44,609 bases of DNA, taken from positions 1-44,609 of the forward strand of contig CAJPTC010000023.1 of assembly GCA_905373475.1 (NCBI GenBank), given 5' to 3'. Every line of letters begins with the position of its first letter. Within the stretch, counting starts at the first letter, position 1. Below are positions 17,401 to 24,537 of this stretch, piece by piece. The translations under genes were made by a program, and so were the position numbers. This DNA is from Bacteroidia bacterium. Lineage in GTDB: Bacteria; Bacteroidota; Bacteroidia; Bacteroidales; CAJPTX01. The notes beneath the pieces were generated by a model. It saw nothing but the letters and a program-made list of their open reading frames with translations, ran no database searches and was not told the origin of the DNA.

Positions 17401-19061
17401 TTACGAAAGACGCTCTCTCCTCAGAGGGATATGTCAATGCCCTTCTGCATATACAGGGGAGTGTGCAACAACCGCAACTGGAGGGAGAGTTGACCTTTCG
17501 CGATGCGATGTTTACCCTCAAAAAATTCAACACACAGATTCTAACAAACGACAAGGTGAGTCTACACGACCAAGGAGTCTATTTCAACAACTTTCAGGCA
17601 AAAGATCTGAATGACCATTCGCTCTCGGTCAATGGGAAGATTGATATTTCGACAATAAGCCGCCCCGTTTTCGATCTGACGGCAGCCACCCAACAGTTCC
17701 GTGTTCTTAACACGCCCCCTAGCGACGAACTCTACTATGGGCAACTCTGGATCTCGAGTCTAACGCGTGTGCGCGGAACACTAGCGAATATGCACCTAGA
17801 AACTGCTCTACGTACCGAGGCTGGTACGCAGCTTTATTTTCAGCTACCAGCGTATGCCGAAGCCAAAGAGAACAAGCTCATAGAGTTTGTTGAGTCGCCT
17901 ACAACGCAAGTAGAAACCCATACAGAGCAGGAAACAAAAGAGCCGCGAACAAAATCGACTTTGAACTATACGATAGACCTCAATGTAACCAACGACGCGC
18001 TAACACAACTTTTAGTAAACCCGCGTACAGGCGACCTGCTGCGTTGTCGCGGCGAAGGACAACTGCGTATAGAGAGCGAACCAACAACTAACAATATACG
18101 CATCTTTGGCGACTACACCATTCAACGCGGCGAATACACATTCATTCTGCAAGGGCTTCTGAGTAAGAAGTTTAAGATTCAGGCAGGCAGTGTTATTCGT
18201 TTCTCTGGTGCGCCCGAACAGGCAAGAGCACAGATAGAAGCTTCGTACCGCGTAAAAGCTGCACTAGATCGCCTCATAGCGGGAGCAAGTTCCGATAAGT
18301 ACAAACGCCGCATCCCCGTCGACTGCAAGATTGTAATTGAGGGAAGTTTACAAGCGCCTCGCATCCAGTTTAAGGTAGATGTACCCCATGCAGACCCCGA
18401 AACACAGGGTCTGTTAGCCACTGCGCTTAATACCGACGAGAAGGTGATGCGGCAATTTGCCTCCCTCCTCCTGATGGGGAACTTTACCTCGGAAAACAGA
18501 ACCGATCAGATTGCCAATGTACCGCAACAGGGCGCTACAAATAATGCGAATAACCAACAAGGCGGAAATAGCGATGTGCTATTATCTTCGTTCATGGAAC
18601 TCCTGTTCAACAACTTGAATTCGTGGATTGCGCAAATAGAAAACGCTCCCGCCATAGACCTCGGTTTTAACTACCGACCTGGCGATGCTTACACCAAAGA
18701 TGAAGCCGAACTATCGGTCTCTATGCAATGGTTTGATGGGCGCTTAAATGTGGATGCCAACTGGGATGTAAATCGTAACAATACCTCGAGTGTCGTAGCA
18801 GGCGACATCAATGTTACGCAGCAGAGTACCTTCCTGAAGAATTTGCAATACAAAGCGTTTGCACGCTCCAATGATGATCTTGTGTTTAGCGACCTTAGTC
18901 CCTATACAGCAGGAGCAGGAATTGTGTTTTCCGACTCGTTCAACAGTTGGTCTGAGCTATTACAACGCATCAAACAGTTGTTTAGTCGTAAACAAAAGAC
19001 ACAGGAAGAAAACAATCCCACACCCGACTTGGGCAACTCCTCCAACGAGGAAGAGTTATAA
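14490..19061 (+). CDS. TamB-like translocation/assembly module protein (DUF490, AsmA-like)
   Basis: The 1523-residue product has one N-terminal membrane segment (about 16-36) and a very long periplasmic part of repeating beta-strand units, the layout of TamB/AsmA-like proteins that bridge inner and outer membranes and are thought to move phospholipids or help outer-membrane protein assembly. The C-terminal DUF490 region (about 1140-1500) is visible from LRCRGEGQLRI, the IFGDYTIQRGEYTFILQG stretch and the ending with AELSVSMQWFDGRLNVD. The last 20 residues are polar. A BamA-family TamA partner is not in this window. The stop codon shares the palindrome TTATAA with the stop of ispE on the other strand. 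Confidence 0.88.
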   Translation: MNFHRLHFFGRFLARVVMWILLVVVSLFFTLYFLLEHTNLGTYSATKLTSWLEQRYGVHIAIERVGVRLPASLELQQTVIYDLRGDTLLWAARASTSLIGFAQGGRRLRFGRTELHSARLNLRTDSTGVMNLTQLLERFKSPTQKQEKSPFKLTIARILFSDLRFSMQQANATELPGRFSPQNIDFHDIGGVIKYLQVSGDTVRMEIPKLAFRERSGFAAEHFETRMVLCSHYMHFQNIRLQEQNQDIQVPNFRMSYESWASMKDFVHNVSLLLDIQPSVLTPRLLSYFMPLPAVSDFPFHVSGYARGTIASLHIPYLNVHAADVTHLYVQGNLEGLPKVHDAVVNVTVKEFTTSLSDVRQVVNGMGLARFNMPAFAEKANNLTYKGELVGFLDDFVAYGRINSDLGDIGVDVSLRLEENATTHFEGRVATKRLHIGKLLDNKDLGRTDLSASISGEVSQRSGLKSHTRMTIDNLEFRNYTYHKIDVDGYITPKSYSGELAVRDSSFLFNFQGNVDFSVPVPKFQFSASAQRIDLRKNHWYEKDSIALLAFEVSAFFEGRKLDDLLGNIAFSQLSYTNQNGTAHLDGLRLTAFNEGEGKYITAESSAFYLSLWTDRRYDRFIPSMQTMLAERLPALFTQQTVQKKKGEGVLPQDEVQEHVLYRASLIAGESEELFSVFLPKLYIAPRSELKFEYNATMRKLALRIKSERLEYNNLEAADLNLDVQNLDSSAQLDLQIKQGHVASLVLDSVSLQSTLAADQLRTTIAAHTSDLGGGQMKLDSEAQFYAMDDEKPTHVVLRLLPSFLQVQDREWRFSRARIYADTSSVEVLNLSAQYQDKRFSLAGRVSRYESDTLRLDLDNVDLAPLAGLLPQYKLKGIVNGYVGVASPISPLNLLGQLQLTNFEINGTYIGSSNLLVRWAGVENPFRLNFENRQVDGHKDIALNAKWSLQGKGFDGTLRLDRCKLQLLDLFTKDALSSEGYVNALLHIQGSVQQPQLEGELTFRDAMFTLKKFNTQILTNDKVSLHDQGVYFNNFQAKDLNDHSLSVNGKIDISTISRPVFDLTAATQQFRVLNTPPSDELYYGQLWISSLTRVRGTLANMHLETALRTEAGTQLYFQLPAYAEAKENKLIEFVESPTTQVETHTEQETKEPRTKSTLNYTIDLNVTNDALTQLLVNPRTGDLLRCRGEGQLRIESEPTTNNIRIFGDYTIQRGEYTFILQGLLSKKFKIQAGSVIRFSGAPEQARAQIEASYRVKAALDRLIAGASSDKYKRRIPVDCKIVIEGSLQAPRIQFKVDVPHADPETQGLLATALNTDEKVMRQFASLLLMGNFTSENRTDQIANVPQQGATNNANNQQGGNSDVLLSSFMELLFNNLNSWIAQIENAPAIDLGFNYRPGDAYTKDEAELSVSMQWFDGRLNVDANWDVNRNNTSSVVAGDINVTQQSTFLKNLQYKAFARSNDDLVFSDLSPYTAGAGIVFSDSFNSWSELLQRIKQLFSRKQKTQEENNPTPDLGNSSNEEEL

Positions 19062-19880
19062 ACGCTCTAGATGTACTAAGCAATTGGGCAGATTGGGGAG
19101 CTCGGGAAGTTGCCTATATAGCCCAAAGAGAGCAGAGCCACTACCCGAAAGAGAGGTATAAACAGCACCACACTCTCTTAAAGATGCCAACAAGCTGCCT
19201 ACAAGAGGATATTGCTTGACAACGTACGCCTGAAAATCATTGTAAAGGCTACTCCCCCACTCCTCCACTGGATGTAATAATGTTTCTTTCAACGCCTTCT
19301 GAGGCAACTGCGGCGTAATAGCAGCAAAAGCCTCTTTCGTTGCAATGTGAATGGGAGGCACTACCACTAACAAATAGTACCCCGACAGTTTAAGTGCTAT
19401 GGGAATTAGTTTCTCTCCACGTCCGCACCCAATAGAAGGCGTATTTCGTAAAAAAAACGGACAATCGCTCCCCAATTGCAATGCCAGAGATTCAAGCTGC
19501 TTCACGGCAATATCTTGCTTACAAAAAGGAGCAACCGCTTGTAAAAAAAATGAGGCATCGGCAGAACCGCCACCAAGTCCTGCTCCTGTCGGAATTCGCT
19601 TCGTTAGTCGTACTCGAAGCTTAGGAGGCTCAAACGGAACTAACAGTTCGTAGGCTCTTTCCAGAATATTGTTTGGTTCACAGGCAAGTTCTCTATTGCC
19701 GCATACTTCTAGAGACAGACTAGCGCTCGTTGTATTTACTTCCGCAATTTCGAGCGTATCATAAAGCCCAACAACGGGCAAGAATACTGTCTCAATATCG
19801 TGAAATCCGTCAGATCGTTTCTGCGTAACGTATAGACCAAGATTTATCTTAGCGTTGGGGTAAACTGTAATAGAAAGCAT
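19056..19880 (-). CDS. ispE: 4-diphosphocytidyl-2-C-methyl-D-erythritol kinase
   Basis: This 274-residue GHMP kinase carries out the ATP-dependent fourth step of the MEP isoprenoid pathway. Landmarks are NAKINLGLYV near the N-terminus and the GHMP ATP loop PTGAGLGGGSADAS, followed by LGSDCPFF and a C-terminal SGSGSALFGLY. Size is normal. The start lies 3 nt after rsmI ends, so the two are co-transcribed. The end overlaps TamB-like gene by 6 bp, tail to tail. This suggests the organism makes isoprenoids (including undecaprenyl phosphate for the adjacent cell-wall genes) by the MEP route. Confidence 0.94.
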   Translation of the reverse strand: MLSITVYPNAKINLGLYVTQKRSDGFHDIETVFLPVVGLYDTLEIAEVNTTSASLSLEVCGNRELACEPNNILERAYELLVPFEPPKLRVRLTKRIPTGAGLGGGSADASFFLQAVAPFCKQDIAVKQLESLALQLGSDCPFFLRNTPSIGCGRGEKLIPIALKLSGYYLLVVVPPIHIATKEAFAAITPQLPQKALKETLLHPVEEWGSSLYNDFQAYVVKQYPLVGSLLASLRECGAVYTSLSGSGSALFGLYRQLPELPNLPNCLVHLERL

Positions 19881-19883
19881 GGG

Positions 19884-20561
19884 CTAATCTTGCGGCGCAA
19901 TGAGTACTACAAACTCACCTTTAGGCTCATGCTCTGTAAAATAGGTAAGCAACTCTTGCGGCGTACCCCGTTTCATAAACGCATAGACTTTCGTTAATTC
20001 ATGCGCCACGGCAATGAGTCTTTCACTCTCACCCACGTACTGCAAAAGTTCTTCTAGCAGCCTTAACAAACGGTGCGGCGACTCATAGAGAATTACCGTA
20101 CGTTCCTCCTCTAACAACGCCTGCAAACGCTTTTGGCGTCCTTTCTTTGGCGGGAGGAAACCTTCAAAAACAAACCGATCGCACGGGAAGCCACTCTCGG
20201 TAATTGCAGGAATTAGCGCCGTAGCACCAGGTAGAGCTTCTACCTCTATTCCCTCACGCCAACACTCACGTACCAAGAGAAAACCAGGATCGGAAATGCC
20301 TGGCGAACCCGCATCTGTTATCAGTGCTAACTGTTGCCCTTGCTGCATGAGAGCCACGATACTTGACAGTACAGCGTGCTCATTGTTCAGGTGGTAAGCG
20401 CGCATTGACGTCGCAATTTCGTAATGCTTAAGGAGCTTACCTGAAGTACGCGTATCCTCTGCAAGTATCAGATCCACCTCTTTCAGCACTCGCAACGCAC
20501 GGAGCGTAATATCCTCTAGGTTACCTATCGGCGTAGGTACTAACCACAGTTTCCCTGCCAT
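19884..20561 (-). CDS. rsmI: 16S rRNA (cytidine-1402-2'-O)-methyltransferase
   Basis: A 225-residue tetrapyrrole-methylase-fold enzyme of the RsmI family, which uses S-adenosylmethionine to methylate the ribose of C1402 in 16S rRNA. The family signatures are LWLVPTPIGNLEDITLRAL at the start, LAEDTRTSGKLL, TDAGSPGISDPG, and ILYESPHRL. It is somewhat shorter than E. coli RsmI (286 residues), as the C-terminal extension is reduced. It is 3 nt from the genes on both sides and belongs to the hypothetical-rsmI-ispE unit. Notably rsmH, which methylates the base of the same nucleotide, heads the dcw cluster in this window. Confidence 0.93.
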   Translation of the reverse strand: MAGKLWLVPTPIGNLEDITLRALRVLKEVDLILAEDTRTSGKLLKHYEIATSMRAYHLNNEHAVLSSIVALMQQGQQLALITDAGSPGISDPGFLLVRECWREGIEVEALPGATALIPAITESGFPCDRFVFEGFLPPKKGRQKRLQALLEEERTVILYESPHRLLRLLEELLQYVGESERLIAVAHELTKVYAFMKRGTPQELLTYFTEHEPKGEFVVLIAPQD

Positions 20562-20564
20562 TGC

Positions 20565-21323
20565 CTACGAAACAAATCTGCGCTCAAGGAGAAGGATAAA
20601 TTCTTGCAATTCGGGAACACTCGGATCGCCCTTATAATTTTCGTGCAATATATTCAAGGCAACAGGAAACGACTTGGCAAGATCTAGCTCTCGTACTAGG
20701 TCGGCAAACTGATTGCGATCGCCCTTGAAGAGAGCCGCAGCAAACCGCAATCTGTCGTTTACTGTCATACCTTTTTGAATACTTTTCAGAGGTTGCATAC
20801 GCTCCCCCAGCACAGCATCCACCCGTGTACTATCATTCGTGCTGGTCGGCGCTTTGGCCATATAGGCGTCTGCGATTGTCTGTTTCGTAGTAGAGGGTTT
20901 TGTATTTTGTTTTGGGCGGGGTTTAGCAGGCGATACCTCAACTGAACGAGGCGAAGTTTCGCGCACTGTAGCAGTAGCTCGTTGCATCACAGTTTCCTCT
21001 GGCTGTTCGGATACAATAGGAGCCTCATGCGCATGAGCACTCTGCACCACTGTAGATTGTTTGACTGGCTGCACTGGCACATCTAAAGCCTCTGTGCTGG
21101 GAGTTTCTTTCTGCCTATTGAGCGGAACACTTCCCACTTGTTCCGCTTGGCTCGTGGAAGGCTCTACGGGGGGGATACTGTTTATCAGTTGTGTGGCCAT
21201 ACTCAAGTGCATATTCACGTGTTTCAACCAACTTGCAGGATCGCCATCACATTTTTCTTCCAGAGAAGCTAGTACCACCCTCAAATGCTCAGCTGCCAAC
21301 TGTAATTCCTGATTCTCAGCCAT
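20565..21323 (-). CDS. Conserved Bacteroidota hypothetical protein
   Basis: The 252-residue product has a helical N-terminal part (about 1-60), a low-complexity Pro/Thr/Val-rich linker (60-165), and a conserved C-terminal domain with TVNDRLRFAAALFKGDRNQ, resembling a domain seen in Bacteroidota proteins of unknown function. It has no signal peptide or catalytic motif, so it is probably cytoplasmic. The ATG at 21323 is chosen because the longer in-frame start at 21353 falls inside the T tract of the ftsZ terminator. It heads a unit with rsmI and ispE. A -7 box was not convincing upstream. Confidence 0.7.
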   Translation of the reverse strand: MAENQELQLAAEHLRVVLASLEEKCDGDPASWLKHVNMHLSMATQLINSIPPVEPSTSQAEQVGSVPLNRQKETPSTEALDVPVQPVKQSTVVQSAHAHEAPIVSEQPEETVMQRATATVRETSPRSVEVSPAKPRPKQNTKPSTTKQTIADAYMAKAPTSTNDSTRVDAVLGERMQPLKSIQKGMTVNDRLRFAAALFKGDRNQFADLVRELDLAKSFPVALNILHENYKGDPSVPELQEFILLLERRFVS

Positions 21324-21351
21324 CGTATCCGAATTATAAAAAACAGTAAAC

Positions 21352-21388
21352 AAAAAAAGACCCCGCCATCCTACAAGACGGCGAGGTC
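21352..21388 (-). terminator. Terminator of the dcw cluster, after ftsZ
   Basis: On the minus strand a 12-bp stem, GACCTCGCCGTC with GATGGCGGGGTC (two G-U pairs), closes a 6-nt loop and runs into seven T residues. It lies 15 nt after the ftsZ stop codon. Confidence 0.92.
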
Positions 21389-21403
21389 ATTTCTTCAACT
21401 TAA

Positions 21404-23035
21404 TTATTCATTAAGCATCTCAGTATAGATACTATGCTCCTTGGAGGATGCTTCCTTTGCGTCTTCGCTCGCTTTTGGCGATGCAGCCTCTTTCGCATCG
21501 GTTGGCATAGTTCCCACTTTCTTATTATGAGACGCGTTTTCACGCTTCTCCTTTTCTACTTTGCGCTGTCTCTCTTCTTCCAAGAATTGCGCCATATATT
21601 CTGGTGGAAATATATTACCCATTGGACCAGAAGTCTCGGGCACGAACTCTTCTGCAGCCGTTTTCTCCGATTTTTTGTCCGTTCCTTCAGTTGAGACGAC
21701 CGTAGAATTCTGCTGCTTCGATTTCTTTGAACCATATTCAGGCATTTCAAATTCTATCGTGCTTCCCGTTCTAGTTACGATTGGGATTTGGGTTGCCTGA
21801 TTTTTAGCCTCTTTCTTAGCCATACGAGCTTCTCTGTCGCGCTTCCTTGCCTCAAAGCGTTCCTTCTGAGCTTCCTCTTCTAGTTCGAGATCTGATTTGA
21901 AAACCTCTAAAGGCGTCTTACCAAAATCTGTAACCAGGAGAACTTGAAGCATGGCATCGTCGGTGAATTCAGGATCAGAACAATTATAATCGGCTTCACC
22001 ACCACCCAGCTTTTTAATGCCCAGCACAGTACCCGTACGCTCTTCAATGTAGTCTACCAACTGTAGCAAATCTTCAGGATAGGCATCGCCACTTCCACGT
22101 ACCGTAAGCGTGTGATACAAAAGCGCTTTTGCGCCCAAGATATCGCCGTGCCCCACGAGATAGAATGAATCTAGTGCATTCTGCACAGAGTCTATCACGC
22201 GATTCTCACCGCGCCCAATTCCTTTCCCGAGCACAAAAAGCCGCGCGATACCGTTCTCATCGGGCTTTATAAAGTTCAGAAGGTCGTTCAAGTCAATGTT
22301 CTGTCGCGAACGACTCAACATCACTTCTATGAAAGAACCTAGGGTATTGGCTATACGTTTGTTTACGCTATCGTAAATCACAGGCAACGAGATACGCTCT
22401 TCTCTGGAAGCCGCAAAAATCCATTCATTGTTGACGATCGTAATCCCATCGCACAACTCCTGAATTTCCTCCAGTTTTTTCACTGCTAGCTCAACCGTTT
22501 CGCTGCCATGCATCGTCAGCGAAGGCATTGTAGTAAGTACTATCGTACGATAAATACCTGCTTCTCTACACAACTTCAGGAACGGTGCAATTAGCCCCGT
22601 ACCCGTTCCGCCACCTAAGCCAACCGCAACGAATGCGGCTTGCATATTCTTGTTCTCGCGGAAATCTTGTAGCAACTTCAGAACTTCGCCTTCTGCTTCA
22701 GTGAAGCCTCGTTCAGCTACCTCAGGACGCCCACCAGCGCCCGAACCGCAAATTTCGTAAGAGTCCTTGCCTATATCAAGAACTCTTACACCTGGGCAAT
22801 TCTCACGAATTTTAGAATTGTCCTTATAGTCCGTGTTCAGAACCATAATCTCGGTGAAGCGATACTTCAAAGCATACGCTTCCGCCGCAATGTGCGACCC
22901 CTGACCACCGAGGCAAAAGAGACCTAGACGGCCTTCATAGTGTTTAAGATACTCGTCGCTTTCCGCGACGACAGGGGGCTCTGGAACGGAATTGACCGTC
23001 ACCGAATGCCCAAATGAAAACATGCTCTTCTTCAT
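21404..23035 (-). CDS. ftsZ: Highly divergent cell division protein FtsZ with long charged C-terminal tail
   Basis: Its identity rests on being last in the dcw cluster, directly after ftsA, and on two tubulin/FtsZ signatures: GGGTGTG (T4 loop, 141-147) and NIDLND (T7 catalytic loop, 246-251), spaced as in FtsZ. NTDYKDN matches the T2 position. Other segments differ from ordinary FtsZ: T1 reads CLGGQGSH instead of a GGGGGN-type loop, T3 reads GSGAGGRPEV, T5 lacks PFxFEG, and T6 reads NNEWIF. A 34-residue extension precedes the core, and after about 380 comes a tail of about 165 Lys/Glu-rich residues (543 in total). EFEMPEYGSKK (428-438) might be a displaced FtsA-binding peptide (inference). 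GTP hydrolysis seems possible; filament properties may differ. Confidence 0.85.
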   Translation of the reverse strand: MKKSMFSFGHSVTVNSVPEPPVVAESDEYLKHYEGRLGLFCLGGQGSHIAAEAYALKYRFTEIMVLNTDYKDNSKIRENCPGVRVLDIGKDSYEICGSGAGGRPEVAERGFTEAEGEVLKLLQDFRENKNMQAAFVAVGLGGGTGTGLIAPFLKLCREAGIYRTIVLTTMPSLTMHGSETVELAVKKLEEIQELCDGITIVNNEWIFAASREERISLPVIYDSVNKRIANTLGSFIEVMLSRSRQNIDLNDLLNFIKPDENGIARLFVLGKGIGRGENRVIDSVQNALDSFYLVGHGDILGAKALLYHTLTVRGSGDAYPEDLLQLVDYIEERTGTVLGIKKLGGGEADYNCSDPEFTDDAMLQVLLVTDFGKTPLEVFKSDLELEEEAQKERFEARKRDREARMAKKEAKNQATQIPIVTRTGSTIEFEMPEYGSKKSKQQNSTVVSTEGTDKKSEKTAAEEFVPETSGPMGNIFPPEYMAQFLEEERQRKVEKEKRENASHNKKVGTMPTDAKEAASPKASEDAKEASSKEHSIYTEMLNE

Positions 23036-23094
23036 GACAATTGTTTTTTTTTAGTGTAACATCTCAGTACAACTTAGTTCCTATTTCAAATCTT

Positions 23095-24477
23095 CTACTT
23101 CTCTTTTTTCGCGTCCTCTTTGTCAGCATCATACGAGGAGAGATCTTCTGCAAACATATTCCCAAAAAACTCTCCAACTCTATTCAGCACTCCCCCCAAT
23201 ATCCACCGCTCTTTTTCTTTCGTTGCTTCTCTTTCGCTCTCGCTTTCCGTACTAGGTGTTTCAGCTTGTGCCTTCTCCTGCGTTACAGTTTCGCCCGAAA
23301 CACTCATCGGTATTTCGTCCTTCTTCAACAAGTTGAGCAAACCAAACGGAACAGAAAAAAGATTGAACGATTCATTAGCATTTTGCGATTGTGACGCTTC
23401 CCAATGAGGAGGTTGCTCATGTTTAGCAACCTTTATCGTATACAATTGCTCTGGCTGAAGTTTCCGAGCTAAGCAGAGGTTGAAAAAGTATTCAATCCCC
23501 TTAACAGCAGCAATACTCCCCGTAAGAATTACTCCTCCGCCGTGCTTGAGTTGCTGATTTACATCCCATTTCTTCGTAAAAAGCTCCCTGAAGTTAACTA
23601 AATATCCGACATTAAGATGACCGCCAACTTTCTTCAACTTATCATCTTCGGTATTCCCTTGCGCAAACCACTCTGGTTTGAAGGCAGTTAAATCCATCGT
23701 TTTCAGGTACGAGACCTCCAGATCTGTAGGTCGTAGATAGGGATCCTCCCTCAACAGATTTTTCCTTATAACATCCCATCCTCCAGGAAACCATTCGTAA
23801 CGCGTCAGGACACCATTTTCGTAGAATCCTACCTCGGAGTGTGCATCGTCTAGAAGTACAAGCGCTTGTGCGCGCTCGTTGCTATTGATAAGATATGTAC
23901 CACAGGCACGGAGACCTACATACATACCCATACACTTCAAGTTGGCGTCCGCAAGGGCAATTTGCAAGCGCTCGTATTGGGTACGCTGTGCAAGAAACAT
24001 GAGGAAACGACAAGAAAGCGTCTTGGCGTATGAGCCCACTAAGTCTTTGCGAGGATAGGGCTGATCATCCTTCTTATATTCTAGGACAAAATGATCGACA
24101 ACTACACTATCTGAGTCCGCTGGGAAATTAAGGTAGGAGGCTTCAAGCTTTTGCAGATCATCTTGTTTTGCCAAGGTATGATTTGCTGCAATGCCAGTAC
24201 AAGGAACATTACTCGAAAACTCTTTTACGGAGACAATACCCCCGATGTAGGAGACATAGACTTCTTTTACATCTATCCCTGTCTTCGTCTTTAGTATTGC
24301 ACAAAGTTGCTTGATCTGCGTGACTACCTGAGGATTGTTCTCAATCGTCATATTTGCGATACCGTGGCTTTCGACAGCGGCGTACACTGTGCTCTCGCTC
24401 CCCTCTTTTGCATTGAAGAAACGAAGCGCCATAGTAATCATACGACTCCCGATATCCAACACTGCATGATATTCCAT
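23095..24477 (-). CDS. ftsA: Divergent FtsA with degenerate nucleotide-binding motifs
   Basis: Position between ftsQ and ftsZ and the actin-fold opening VLDIGSRMITM (phosphate-1) identify this 460-residue protein as FtsA, the membrane tether of FtsZ. The phosphate-2 segment, normally DIGGGTTD-like, is LLDDAHSEVGF (208-218), and the adenosine motif, normally TGGGA, is LTGSIAAVKG (318-327); both have lost key glycines, so ATP binding is doubtful. After the core comes an acidic linker (about 390-423) and an amphipathic stretch, WILGGVLNRVGEFFGNMF (425-442), that fits the usual membrane-targeting helix, followed by a charged end. It has its own -7 box upstream and lies 59 nt from ftsZ. Confidence 0.88.
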   Translation of the reverse strand: MEYHAVLDIGSRMITMALRFFNAKEGSESTVYAAVESHGIANMTIENNPQVVTQIKQLCAILKTKTGIDVKEVYVSYIGGIVSVKEFSSNVPCTGIAANHTLAKQDDLQKLEASYLNFPADSDSVVVDHFVLEYKKDDQPYPRKDLVGSYAKTLSCRFLMFLAQRTQYERLQIALADANLKCMGMYVGLRACGTYLINSNERAQALVLLDDAHSEVGFYENGVLTRYEWFPGGWDVIRKNLLREDPYLRPTDLEVSYLKTMDLTAFKPEWFAQGNTEDDKLKKVGGHLNVGYLVNFRELFTKKWDVNQQLKHGGGVILTGSIAAVKGIEYFFNLCLARKLQPEQLYTIKVAKHEQPPHWEASQSQNANESFNLFSVPFGLLNLLKKDEIPMSVSGETVTQEKAQAETPSTESESEREATKEKERWILGGVLNRVGEFFGNMFAEDLSSYDADKEDAKKEK

Positions 24478-24508
24478 CCTAATCCCCCATTGTGAGCTTT
24501 TCTACTGA

Positions 24509-24516
24509 CAAAGTTA
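24509..24516 (-). promoter_or_regulatory. Internal -7 box ahead of ftsA-ftsZ
   Basis: On the minus strand the 60-bp ftsQ-ftsA gap contains TAACTTTG, an exact TAnnTTTG match, ending 31 nt before the ftsA ATG. A -33 TTG is not evident. It could give ftsA and ftsZ their own supply of transcript. Confidence 0.5.
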
Positions 24517-24537
24517 TCTTTTTGTTACATGAATGCA

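Noticed and set aside
21404..23035. TubZ or plasmid tubulin-like origin for the divergent FtsZ
   Set aside because: Location directly after ftsA at the end of the dcw cluster and FtsZ-like spacing of the T4 and T7 loops fit FtsZ better.
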